Shown in pieces: positions 45,209-57,249 of a stretch of 64,000 nucleotides of DNA. The DNA is taken from NCBI RefSeq assembly GCF_020921035.1, contig NC_063150.1, forward strand, positions 32,597,826 to 32,661,825, in the 5' to 3' direction. The translations under genes and the position numbers were made by a program. The DNA is from Rhodamnia argentea. Its lineage: Eukaryota; Streptophyta; Magnoliopsida; Myrtales; Myrtaceae. The notes beneath the pieces are model-generated. The model was not told the DNA's origin, ran no database searches, and was given only the letters and a program-made list of their open reading frames with translations. How positions within the stretch are numbered: position 1 is the first letter of the stretch; every line of letters starts with the position of its first letter.

Positions 45209-47984
45209 TGTCGCGACCTAAAAATCCTGTTTCTAGGCTAATGGATTATTAGGTTAATTATTCAACTAACCTAACTCGACTCTCCCAAGTCCATACCAAA
45301 TCGCAACTTAACATGCAAAGATATTTGAATTGGAGTCGCCACTAATCATTTTTGATAGGTCGATTAGAAACCTAAGTAAATTAGCGGGAGAACTAAATTA
45401 CTTCTACGAACTAGAGATTCTAAGTCCGGGGACTTGATTACGCTAGATTACTCTAACGCCCTTTCGGTACCATTTTATTTCATGAAAAATTCTTGTCAGG
45501 CAACATTAATTGATTTTAACCTAAGTCACTAACAAAGGTTATCATGCGATTGCACAATCAATTAATTGAACATCCAGGAGTCAAGGTAATTGCAGGAAGC
45601 ATACGCCAAGACAAATTGTTCTCACTTTTGAATTTTTTGCTTTTTAATGGGATAAAGACTAACCTATATGCAATGCATGAATTTAATCTAAGATGCAAAT
45701 GAATTAAACTAAATGCAGAGAAATCCTAAGCATGCATATGAAATTAATCTAACTACATGACTAACCTAGATGACATGCAATTAACTGAAACTAATGTACA
45801 AATGATGTTATGATCTAATTAAAATGACTACATGACGTAAAGACCGAAACATGCAAATTCTATATGATCTAAACCTAGCATGCAAATGACATGGCAAGCT
45901 TGTTTTATTTTTCTGTATTTTCGGATTAATGAATGACCCTAAATAAAAATATGCCTAAAGATAATTATCTTTCATATTTTAAGGTTCAGGTTTGCCTAAT
46001 CCCTAACATATTAAAGATAAATTATTTTAGACATGAAAATCAATGCTAATATGCATATTCTATCCTAGAATGCAAATCTAAATTAACTTGTTCTAAAAAG
46101 TTAATTAACGTGCAAATATCTACATGATTCTAATTTAAGGATGCAAATTTATCTAAAAAATGCAATGCAATATCTTTTAGAATTTTAAATATCACGCAAG
46201 AGCATATTCATTCTAAAGATATTATGCCAATCAAATCAATCAAGAAAGTGGATATCTCAACCGATTTTTGAATACATTTCGCAAATATTTGAATCCAATC
46301 TTTAATCCGTAATCTTACGGTTAACGGTTGAATTCAAATCCTTGCTCGTGTGGCAAGTTGCGGATTAGGAGATTTTTGATATCTTGAGTATCTTGGATAT
46401 ATTCAAAAGATTTTCGGATTATCACAAGATTGCCACAAATATTTGAAGTATCCACATGAATCATATTCTTTCTAATTTGAGCAAAAACAAATCACAAGAT
46501 TTCCACAACAATCAAAATTCCAAATTGGGTTCAAGCTAGATATGCAATCCTTAAAACGAGTCAAGTGATAATTACAAGACTTCCCAAGAATACTCAATTT
46601 TGGATATGCATCAATCTTGAACAAACCACAGAATATTCTAATCTTACAAAGAATTAGAATATGCAATCTAATCCACACTTTGTACCAAAGTAATCAACCA
46701 AATATTCGAATTAGGAAATTAGATATTCTAATTAATCTAGAATAAAAAAAACTTACCTAAATCCGAATATCAACTTTCCGGCTTTGAACTTTGCATGAAA
46801 CTTGGCGACTGAGCTTGAGGCTTTCGGATCAATCGGCTAGGTTTGCTCGAGGGAGGAGCTTGGGCGGTTGAGTTTGACCCTCGAGACTTCGGCTGCAGCA
46901 AAGGCGACAACATTATCGGCACCAATCCTGACGAAACAGCTTTAGGCATGAACAACAGCTCGACTACAATGACGGACTGCGACGTAGTTCGAGATTTGTT
47001 GGTTGTTGGCCTAAGCCCGTGAATAGAGCGACGTAGCTGCGCCTTGGAGAGATCGTCAAAAGACTCGCAAACAAAAAAGTGTGAGCACAAGTGGAGAATT
47101 GGCGAGGAGGCGCAGGAGCAAGCAACACTTAGGCTCACAGATGCGAATTTGACAGATTTCAAAGCGCTCCTCCCATGCGAATTGGTGCGGACCAATTTTG
47201 ATGTCAGAGAATTCTCTGACCCTCCCGTAGAGAAATCTTCAAAGTGTGCAATTGTAAATTGTGTGAATGAAGCCCCTGGAGCACGGGTCAAACCATCGAG
47301 AAAATTCCTCTCTCTCTAGTGTTTGCTCTCAAGAAACTTTTTAAAAAAAAAACAATTTCTGCTTCCTCTCAGCTTCACCTTTGTCTATTTGTGCCGAGTA
47401 TCAACAAATGGACCCCCCTCTCTGCACTTCCATAGACGAATCTCTCCTCTCTTTTTTCTGAACGAAGCCTCTCCCTCACCCTTCTCTCTCTCGCACGAGA
47501 AAACTCTCAACGTGGCTGTGCGAAAAAATTGTGCGGCCTCCCCCCTTGAACGTGCGCTAAGTTGTGTAATTTATAGGCACAGGAAACCTAAAAATAATCG
47601 TTGTAACGATCGTATCTTTTCGGTTTCGCAAAATATTCTGACCTAACTGAATAGATCTGTTCAAATATTTTTGTTCCAAAAAATCAATTCTGATTTTCGC
47701 GTGATCTCTTTGCAAACCGACAAATCCGATCAAATCTCCTTGTGTAACAACTTCTCTGCCCACTTCCTCTTTCTCCGCCCACTTAGTCCAATATGTTTTA
47801 TCTCGTTCATCGTCGATCGAATGCAACTACATGCATGCTATAAGAATAAAATAAAATAAAATGAACTAAGTGCAAACTATATGCAAGATGATTTAATTAT
47901 TTTTTTGTAAGGACTAAAGTTAATCTCTAATTTTTATGCAAAGGTTAATGACTAAAAAGGATGACCAAAATTTAGGTGTCAACA
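45209..47984. mobile_element. Solo LTR, 2776 bp, Ty3/gypsy-like
   Basis: It starts TGTCGCGACCTAAAAATCC and ends TTTAGGTGTCAACA, flanked by TCGGC (45204-45208) and TTGGC (47985-47989), a 5-bp target duplication with one change. The left end also has GAGTCGCCACTAATCATTTT and 'GGGACTTGATTACGCTAGAT', blocks I associate with long gypsy LTRs. Frames inside (e.g. minus 46770-47291) have no domain. Removing the unit rejoins the interrupted LINE reading frame. Confidence 0.75.
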
Positions 47985-48690
47985 TTGGCTCAAGTGACAT
48001 AGATTATCTCCTTAGAGGGAGAAAAGAGATAAGCTTGTGGGTTGGAATGCCCTTCCAACCGGATGGGTCAAGCTCAATTCTGACGGGGCCTCTAAAGGCA
48101 ACCCGAGCCCCGCTTCGATAGGTGGGCTTCTGCGTAATGAATCGGTTAATTGGCTCTCAAGATTTGCTCGGACTATGGGGGTATGCTCTTCATTGAAAGC
48201 AGAACTATGGGGCATTTTCTTGGGTCTTAAATTAGCTATTTCTTTGGGCATCCGTAAACTTGTTGTGGAGGTGGATTCGTAAGCTGCTATTTCACTGCTC
48301 CAGAAATTTACACCCTCTCTTAACTTTGATGACACGCTCATTTCTTAGATTCAAAAGCTTTTATTGTATTTCTAGCATGTCAAATTTTTGCATAATTTTA
48401 GGGAAGGAAACTCATGTGCTGATTGGTTAGCAAATCGAGCCATTCGGTCTTGTGATGTGAATGACACCTTAGTTTTAATAGGCCACCGAGAGGTTTGATT
48501 CCTTTATTATTAGGAGATCGGGTTGGATCAAGTTTCGTTAGGCGAGTTCGCGAGCTAAAGAAATAATTAGGTAGTTATTATTCCCAAATAAAGATTTTGC
48601 AAATATCTTGTATACTTTGAATTTCTAATTATTGTAGGATTTTGTAATCAATCATAACTATAGAGAAAGGTTCGTTAATCTCTGCTTTTT
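47985..48690 (+). pseudogene. LINE fragment, RNase H domain and 3' end, right of LTR insertion
   Basis: GWNALPTGWVKLNSDGASKG, SSLKAELWGIFLGLKLAISL and LVVEVDS form a plant LINE RNase H (RVT_3 type) with the catalytic D, E and D. LHNFREGNSCADWLANRAIR follows after in-frame stops. The 3' part (from ~48500) is non-coding and is the sequence amplified in the adjacent tandem array. With 44591-45208 this is one element of the RNase H-bearing L1 lineage, clearly dead. Confidence 0.8.
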
Positions 48691-51558
48691 TTATTTTGCA
48701 AAAAAGAAAGAGATATTCATTGTCGTCAAATATTAAAAGCAGCTTCACTGAAGGAAGAAAATAATAGTAGTGGCAAAGATGAGATGAACAATATCCACGA
48801 TGATTTCGAGGTAGCCTCCTATGATTTTCTCTCTAAATTCTAGCTTGCAATGAATAGAGATTTCTTGAAAAAAGATTTGTGTTTAGGGTTCTTTTTGGTT
48901 GACGAAACAATCTTTATAGAGGGCATTCTCTTTCGGTTGAACCGTATCGTTGCCCAATTCAAAACTCTCCCCTCTCCTCTCTCTCTCTATCCCGACTCTC
49001 CGAAGACCGCCTCTCGTTCCGACGACCGCCGCCTCTCGCTCCGACGACCGCCGCCTCTCGCCGACCCGTCTCTCTTCATTCCCGTAAAATTCAAAATAGT
49101 GGATATTATTCTCGAGCTAAAGAAACTATTGGGTAGATATTATTCCAATCGATCATAGATATAGAGAAAGGTTCGTTAATATATGCTTTTGTTGCAAAAG
49201 AGTAAGATATATTCATGGTTGTCGAATATTAAAGGGAAATTCACTGAAGAAAATAATAGTAGTGGCGAAGACAAGATGAAATATCCACGATGATTTCGAG
49301 GGAGACTGTCTCCAAATTTCAGCTTGCAATGAATAGAGATTTTTTGAAAAAATATTTATGTCTAGGGTTTATTGCCATAAATCTTCTTCGTCCTCCAAAT
49401 ACTAGCTTAAGTGAAGTTCTACAAATTTGTATTATATTTTTTCTTTTTGGCCGACGGAACATTCTTAATAAAGGGCTTTCTCTTTCGGGTGAATAGGACT
49501 GTTGCCCAATTCAAAACTCTCCCCGCCCCCTCTCTCTCCATCCCGACTCTCGTTTCGACAATTGCGGCCTCTCGCCGGCCTGTCTCTCTTCACTCCCATA
49601 GAATTCAAAAGAGTGGATATTATTCTCGAGCTAAGGAAATTATTATGTGGATATTATTCCCAAATAAAGATTTTGTAAATATCTCGTATACTTTGAATTT
49701 CTAATTGTTCTATGATTTTGTGATCAATCATAACTATAGAGAAACGTTTGTTAATCTATCCTTTTTTTTTTGTTGCAAAAAATAAGAGATATTCATTGTC
49801 GTCAAATATTAAAGGCAACTTCACTGAAGAAAATAATTGTAGTGGCGAAGACGAGATGAACAACATCCACAATGATTTTGAGGTAGCCTCCTCTTATTTG
49901 TCTCTAAATTTCAGCTTGCAATGAATAGAGATTTCTTGAAAAAAGATTTGTGTCTAGGGTTTATTGCCACAGAATCTTCATCATTATCCAAATACTAGCT
50001 TAAGTGAAATTCTGCAAATTTATATTATAATTTTTTCTTTTTGGTCGACGAAACAATCTTTATAAAGGGCTTTCTCTTTTGGGTAAACAATACCGTTGCC
50101 CAATTCAAAACTCTCCCCTCCCCCTCTTTCTCCGTCTCGACTCTCCGACGACCGCCTCTCGTTCCGATGACTGCCGCCTCTTGCCGGCCTGTCTCTCTTC
50201 ACTCCCTCGGAATTCAAATAGTGGATATTATTCTCGAGCTAAATAAATTATTATGTGGATGTTATTCCCAAATAAAGATATTGTAAATATCTCATATACT
50301 TTGAATTTCTAATTATTGTAGGATTTTGTAATCAATCATAACTATAGAGAAAGGTTCGTTAATCTTTGCTTTTTTTGTTGCAAAAAAGTAAGAGATAGTT
50401 ATAGTCGTCGAATATTAAAAGCAATTTCACTGAAGAAAATAATTGTAGTGGCGAAGACGGGATGAGCAATATCCACAATGGTTTCGAGTTAGCCTCCTCT
50501 AATTTTGTCTCTAAATTTCGGCTTGCAATGAATAGAGATTTCTTGAAAAAAATTTGTGTCTAGGGTTTGTTGCCACAGAATCTCCATCATCATACAAATA
50601 CCAGCTTAAGTGAAATTCTACAAATTTATATTATATGTTTTTCTTTTTGGTCGACAAATAATCTTTATAAAGGGCTTGCTCTTTCGGGTGAATAGTACCG
50701 TTGCCCAATTCAAAACTGCCCTCCCCCTCTCTATCCTAACTCTCCGACGACCGCTGCCTCTTGCCGACTTGTCTCCCTTCATTCCCATAGAATTCAAAAT
50801 AGTGGATATTATTCTCAAGCTAAAGAAAGTATTTGGTAGATATTATTCCCAAATAAAGATTTTGTAAATATCTCGTATACTTTGAATTTCTAATTATTGT
50901 AGGATTTTGTAATCAATCATAGCTATATAGAAAAGTTCGTTAATCTCAGTTTTTTTTTTGTTGCAAAAAAGTAAGAGATATTTATTGTCGTCCAATATTA
51001 AAAGTAGATTCACTGAAGAAAATAATAGTAGTGGCGAGATGAAATATCCACGTTGATTTCGAGGGAACCTATCTCTAAATTTCAGCTTGCAATGAATAGC
51101 GATTTCTTGAAAAAAGATTTGTGTCTACCGTTTCTTGCCATAAAATCTTCATCATCATCCAAACACCAGCTTAAGTGAAATTCTGCAAATTTATATTATA
51201 TTTTTTTCTTTTTGGTCAACGAAACAATCTTTATAAAGGGCTTTCTCTTTCGGGTGAATAGTACCGTTGCCCAATTCGAAACTCTCCCCTCCCCCTCTCT
51301 CCAACGACCACCTCTCGTTCCGACGGCTGCTGCCTCTTGCAGGTCTGTCTCTCTTCACTCCCGTAGAATTAGTGTATATTATTCTCGAGCTAAAGAAATT
51401 ACTATGTAGATATTATTCCAAAATAAAGATTTTGTAAATATCTCGTATACTTTGAATTTCTAATCATTGTAGGATTTTGTAATCAATCATAACTATAGAG
51501 GAAGGTTCGTTAATCTTAGTTTTTGTTGAAAAAAAGTAAGAGGTATTCATTGTCGTCC
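48530..51558 (+). repeat. Tandem array of ~0.5-0.6 kb units, about 5.3 copies
   Basis: The anchor TAGAGAAAGGTTCGTTAAT recurs (with changes) at 48661, 49162, 49737, 50345, 50928 and 51496, so spacings are about 501, 575, 608, 583 and 568. Each unit contains, in order, a LINE-tail stretch (GATTTTGTAATCAATCATAA, TTGTTGCAAAAAAGTAAG), CACTGAAGAAAATAATAGTA, GCTTGCAATGAATAGAGATT, TTTATAAAGGGCTTTCTC, a CT/CCGACGACCGCC-rich minisatellite of varying length, and ATTCTCGAGCTAAAGAAA. Short frames recur but shift and stop, so coding is unlikely. The array begins at the 3' end of the LINE fragment. Confidence 0.85.
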
Positions 51559-51837
51559 ACGGCGACATCCGGGTAGATGGCAAGCAGGACGCCCTCCCTT
51601 TCACCCAGGTCCTCTATCTTCAACAAGATCCATTTAAGTTTTTTATTTATTTCTTTTCGATGGCATTTAATTGATTGAATCTTCTACTTCTTCTTTGCTC
51701 AGACGTTCTGTTTGGCTCAGCACCTCAAGGAAGCTTTTATGTAGGGGCGGACATTTTCTTGATGAACGATCACTGGGGACCTCAGTTTCCGACCATGGCC
51801 AACCAACGGGGATATGTTTCTCCTCTCTTTACATAGG
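51557..51837 (+). pseudogene. NTF2-like (nuclear transport factor 2) gene remnant
   Basis: Exon-like bases 51557-51608 read HGDIRVDGKQDALPFTQ and end at a CAG|GT donor. A 94-bp intron ends at TTGCTCAG (51702). The next exon reads TFCLA, then, after a five-base slip, PQGSFYVGADIFLMND. This matches the last third of NTF2 ('...ALKFSQ | ..F.L...GSFYV.NDIFRLNY'). The frameshift, the altered end (reading through to a later stop) and the missing upstream exons mark it as a fragment or pseudogene. The upstream part is replaced by the tandem array. About 30 bases (ATATGTTTCTCCTCTCTTTA, CATAGGCC) recur at ~60652. Confidence 0.5.
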
Positions 51838-53340
51838 CCGGGAGTTTTAGTCTGAAGGTGTCTCGGACTTGTTGGATTCGTAACAGATTTCCATGTCTTT
51901 TTGTTAAAGATAAGTCTTGTTCGAAATTTTTTACTGTTGAAATGTTCGAATTGTCTTTATGCGTTTTGATTGCCCCATGCTTTGCGTGGTTTGAATACAG
52001 AAACCTTGTTAGTTTGTGATGTACCCTGTTCTGTGGGTGTTTGTTGTGCACCAAAATGTTTTGTTTTGGTCGCCTACACTCCCAGAGGCATCACTCCTAC
52101 CTACAATTTCGAAAAGGCCGAGTCCTTACCGTGAGTAGTGGAGGAAATGCTTTAAATTTAGTACCATTTGGTGTTTTAATATTGGTCAGTGCTACGGTGA
52201 CATGTGCATTTTGGTAGCACCTATCACTTAATCAATCTGATCCGACTTTGAATGTTAAGCATTCGGTGAGGCGATGTACCATCACTAAAGAAATACCAGC
52301 TTTGCCATGGATGTAAATAAAGGCAGATAAAAAGAGTAAACATTTATGAGAATTTCAATCAAAGCAACGGCAATGGGCTTGGAGCTGCGGCGGTTGCTCC
52401 GGGCACTGAGATGAATAAAGAGGACAGAAAGGAAGATGATGTGGAAACGATGATAGTTATCTTGTTCTAATTAAAAGAGCATTAGTTGCTAAGTGCCATG
52501 ATGCATACATTCCTCCAAAAGCGAGCTCGATGCTTTTGCTTTTCATGGATGTTTGCATGACTCAGGTGAAAATACACACATGCTTAGTTGCACTACTTAC
52601 TTTTTATGATAGTGTTCACGCTTGTAATATTTATCGTTCTTTTTACCTTTCCAATCACTGGACCATATTAAAGCTAACTAAGAAAAGGAGAATATTGTAA
52701 AACTTCAGAGAACACATGCATATCGTCTACTTACCGCATATTTGTTGGAAGAAAGTAGAATCATGTTATGAGTCATTCTTGACTAATCCGTTCAAACCAA
52801 TGAAGTTGTTGGACATGCAGTTCTTACTGTGTATCCGCCGCGACCCGGGAAAATTTCGGGCCCGCGAGGGGGGCCCTCGTTTTTCCGCATACGTCGTGGG
52901 TGCTTGCCCGAGAAAAATTGGTCAGTGGCAAAGCCGCGCCGAACCTAGAGAGAGACGACTCGGGTGGGTTCGACTTCTTGCGGGTTCAATGCATTTCGAC
53001 GGTTTTTTCCAAGAGGCGTGGGGTGCTCCTGTAACCCTGTACTCTAAGGCCTACTCGCGATCTTTCTCGTTTTTTGTGTCCCGTGTCACGTGGTCCATTT
53101 TCGACCTTTTCCTAATTGCATATATAATTCGGATCTAACCGTCGGAAGCTCCAAAACACTCGTTAAACATCAAATAAGAAAATTCTACGAGTCTCAAAAA
53201 GCCATTTTCTTGCATTATGTTTAGTTATGTTTTGGTAATCGAAATATTTCTTGTTAGATAAGGAAGATCATTCATCTATTTACTCTGATGTTGTCAATGC
53301 ATATCAATGGGACAAGAGTACAATGACCGGTACCCACATA
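51838..53340. other. Intergenic, LTR-like GC-rich fragment inside
   Basis: The first ~230 bases could be the 3' UTR of the NTF2-like remnant. A GC-rich segment at ~52829-53130 (CGCCGCGACCCGGGAAAATT, TCGGGCCCGCGAGGGGGGCC) resembles the start of gypsy LTRs of the 'TGTCGCGACC' type but has no defined ends. A 140-aa frame through it (52716-53138) has no domain. Confidence 0.4.
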
Positions 53341-53357
53341 TAAACTGTCAAATTATT
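53341..53357. repeat. LINE target-site duplication, left copy
   Basis: TAAACTGTCAAATTATT, identical to 59293-59309. Confidence 0.95.
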
Positions 53358-53517
53358 ATTTTTTTTTTTGGTAAGGTAATTAGTATATTAACTTTTCACA
53401 ACGCAACTTACAGTGAGGTAGCCGAACACAAAAACCTCGTACCCGTTACAACATTTGGAAGTGTCATAACGGGTGCAAAGGTGTTACGGATAGACAAAGG
53501 CAAAGAGTGAGTCCGAA

Positions 53518-56500
53518 TCACATATACACGGCAACTAAGAACAAATGGGCAAAACATATAGCCCAACAAGAAAGTACCACCGCAAACAAGTGCAGCGACT
53601 CCCTAATCAAAGATAGAACCCGAGATCCCCCATTTAAGTTGTATCCGCCTATTACGTGGTGATGAAAAGTGAGGGCTTTGTCGCGGACGACCCTCTCCAA
53701 ATACTTCAAAAGTGCGGGCCCAAAGAAAGCGCGATCTCTGAATAAAATGTGATTGCGTTCTGTCCATATAATGTAGCATAGAGCTGCGAAGGATAACCGA
53801 GCAATGCATTGATAGAATTGCTGGCCACTAGTGTTGTTAATGGCCCAATGGAGATTATCCCGCCAAGTCCGGTTCCGCCATACCGGATTGCATTTTTCTC
53901 GCCAGGCCAAAATAAGGGTGGTCGTGGATTTACAGGCAAAATATAAATGATTGATGGAGTCTGGTCTACAACGACAAAAGCTACAAACCCCATTCGTAAT
54001 TCTACGGTAGTTCAGCAAAAAAACCCGGGTCGGGAGTCGGTTGAGGGTGGCTAGCCAAAGGAGGAAACCATGCCTCGGCGTAATGCATTTATCCCATATG
54101 AATGAGGCCCATGGAACAGAATTCCTCCTGCGTCTGATTGTGTCCCATGCCGAAGCTATAGAAAAGGAACCCGAATGATGTTTCACCCATGAAAATCGAT
54201 CCGTGCGTCCCGTGATGAGAACCAGTGCACCCTCGGGCCAAGAAGTAATGGCAGTTAGCGCATAAGAGGGTTGCCACACCGACGACACAAAATCCTTAAC
54301 CGAGGCCTTCCTTGGGATACCCGATCTATATATAACTGCATTGGAGAAGAGCTTATACAGTGGACCCCTATCATGCCGGTGATCAAACCAGAAGGAGATG
54401 GAGCACCCATCCCCTAGCTGCCAACGAAAGTGTAACCGGAATTCCTCTCGGAGATCAAGAATCTTCTTCCATGCCCATGAACAAACCGTGGGCTTCGTGG
54501 CAATCCAAAAGTTCTTATTCTTTAAGAACGTCGAATGTATCCATCTGCACCATAATGACTCCTTATCCGAAAATAAAATCCATATATGTTTGAGCATAGC
54601 AGCACGGTTGCAATCAAAGAGTCTGCGTATGCCCAGCCCGCCCTCCTCTCTAGGCAAACAAACATCACTCCACGATACCTTAGCTCCACCGGTACCTAGG
54701 CCCGGGCCCTTCCAAAGAAATTGTCGAAAAATTAGTTCAATCCTCGAAAGGATTGACATAGGAAGGGTAAAGACACTAGCCCAATGGACATGGATTGCGT
54801 GGAGAACCGACTTAATAAGCTGAAGCCGACCGGCAAAAGATAGGAATCGTTGCGACCACGATTGTGCTCTAGCCATTATAGAATTAACAAGCGAGGTGCA
54901 GTCTGCCTTGGTGAGCCTAGAGGCAATAATAGGGACTCCAAGATACCGAAAGGGTAGCCTACCTCGTCGGAATCCAAAAGTATGGATGATGTGATCTGCA
55001 AGAGAGGTAGGGCCACCCGAGATATACACCTCACTCTTATTAGGATTCGGCTTTAGGCCGGACCATGTAGAGAATTTGTGTAGACCATCCCTTAGTAACT
55101 CAGTAGATTGTGAGTTTGCTTCCGAGAAGATAAGGACATCATCGGCGAAGAACAAGTGGGACAACCGACTACCTTTGCATCGCCGGAAGAACTTGAACCC
55201 GGGGAGCCGAGTTTGAATATTGAGGATTCCAGTGAAGGTCTCCATGACAAGTGTGAATAGGTAAGGAGAGATAGGGTCACCTTGACGTATTCCTCGCCCG
55301 CTCGGAAAGAAGCCATGGAGTTCCCCATTAATAGCCACCGAGAATTTCGGGGAGCAGACACATGCCATGATAAGTTTGATGAAGAATTGAGGGAACCTAA
55401 ATGCCTCCAGAACCAGCTGCGGGTATCCCCAATCAACCGTGTCATAAGCCTTCTGAAAATCCACTTTAACGGCACACTTCGGTAAATATGGTTCATGATG
55501 AAAACCAGCAAAAAGTTCCTATGCAATAAGGATATTGTCACTTATCCTCCGCCCCTTGACAAATGCACTTTGCGGCATACTTATGAGTGTAGGTAGTACA
55601 TGTGCTATTCGGTTTGCCATAATTTTGGTGATGCATTTATATACCGTGTTGCAACATGCAATGGGCCGGAAATCATTCATAGTCGATGCATTGGGGACTT
55701 TAGGCACCAATGTAAGAATGGTGGCATTGAGCTCCCTGAGGAGGCACCCGGATATAAAGAAATCTTTGATGGCTTCCACTACGGAAGGACCAACAATCTC
55801 CCAAGAAGATTTGAAGAAGTCAACGTTGTATCCATCCGGCCCTGGAGCCTTACCTTTTGCAAGGGAGAACATGGTGTTCCGAATTTCTGCCTCGGTGACC
55901 TGCCGGGAGAGGAACCGCACCTGTTGGTCATCAAGGGTGTTAGCCAATATAGACCGATTCTCCAGCACGTCCGGTCTAGTGGGTGGATCGTTGCCATTGA
56001 ATAGATCCTCAAAATGAGAGATGATGTGTCCACGAACTAGACCTGGCTCCGTGATAACGGACCCATTCTCGTCCACAACCGAGATGATGTGGTTGCTAAG
56101 CTGCCTTTTGTTCACGAAGTGATGAAAGTACTTGGTGTTTTGATCCCCTTCACGGAGCCATTTTACCTGCGATTTCTGCCTGTAGAATGATTCTTCTTGC
56201 AGTCTAAGCTCAGCAAAAGTAGCAAGCTGCTCCTTTTCTTGAATAGCTAGCATTTGATTAAAAGGGTCTAGAGTAATAGCATCTTGAGTAGAAGTCAATG
56301 CTAACCTGGCCTGCGAAGTACGGGCAGAGATATCCGAGAAAGAATCTTGGTTTAGCTGTTTAAGGCGTTCCTTGAGAAGCTTCATTTTCTGGCACGGAAT
56401 GTACATCGGAGTGCCTTCCAACCGAGTGTCCCAAATCCGTGTAACAATAGTTGAAAAGTTGGGACGGGATAGCTAGAAATTAAAGAATTTGAAGGGCTTC

Positions 56501-57222
56501 CTCGATTGCGTGGGGGACAAAATTCTTATAAGTATCGGTGTATGATCAAATATCCCAAGAGCAAGGAAAGTTGCCTTAGAGTATGAAAATTCCAAGTACC
56601 ACCGGGCATTCACAAGAACCCTGTCTATCTTTCTTTGCTTACGCTGGGGACCGGATGAAGTCGACCAAGTGAACCTGTGGCCAATATATCTAAGATCTTC
56701 AAGCCCCCTTTGAGTGAGACAGGTGGCAAATTCATCAAACGCGGGGATCCAAGCATTAGAGCTACCAAGCCTATCTGTATCGTCCCGAATGGCATTAAAA
56801 TCACCCGCAACCAGCCATGGAGATGCAGCAAAAAGAACGCTAGATTGCACCGGATCCGCCCAAAGGGTCCGACGCGATACAAAAGTATGGTCACCATAAA
56901 TAACCGATACATAACAGGCCTTGTTGGAGGCTAATAGCCTAACATAGCTATGAATAGCTTGGGCGGACTTAGCTTGGACTTCCATGGCAACCATCCACGG
57001 ATCCCATCCAAGCCAAATACGCCCTCGAGGCGAGTAGTCATAATTTGATATCCAAAGCCAACCCGACATTAAACCAGCAGAAAGGTTCTCAAAACGGGAC
57101 ATCTTAACCTTTGTTTCAACGATACCAATGCAAGAAAGGTTCTTCGATCTAATAAACATACGAATTTCAGCCTGTTTCAAGGGGTCAACAAGTCCCCCGA
57201 TGTTCCATATACCAAAAAACAT
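53518..57222 (-). pseudogene. LINE ORF2: endonuclease-reverse transcriptase, two nonsense codons
   Basis: A single frame of 1234 codons starts at ATG 57222, 28 bases after the ORF1 stop. An AP-type endonuclease comes first (FFGIWNIGGLVDPLKQAEI, IGIVETKVKMSRFENLS, WLVAGDFNAI, FDHTPILIRI). Then the reverse transcriptase (KGKAPGPDGYNVDFFK, FVKGRRISDNILIA, DFQKAYDTVDW, GIRQGDPISPYLFTLVME, FADDVLIFSEA) and zf-RVT (SAWDTIRRRRN, FIWDKCITPRHGFLLWLATL, CSFCRCRPDSINHLYFACK). TAG codons interrupt at 56473-56475, where relatives have Trp after FFNF, and at 55519-55521, where relatives have Gln after NILxA. The FADD catalytic pair is intact. Replication by this copy would need readthrough or help from another element. 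Confidence 0.92.
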
Positions 57223-57249
57223 ATATACCAAAAATGGGAGGATAGAGGC

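Noticed and set aside
46770-47291. 173-aa minus-strand frame
   Set aside because: Lies within the gypsy-like LTR; no domain.
48850-51409. Recurring frames with VNSTVAQFKT-like text
   Set aside because: They follow the tandem array, but reading frames and lengths change between units, with no start or codon conservation.
52716-53138. 140-aa frame through a GC-rich stretch
   Set aside because: The stretch resembles the start of an LTR rather than coding DNA, and no domain is recognisable.
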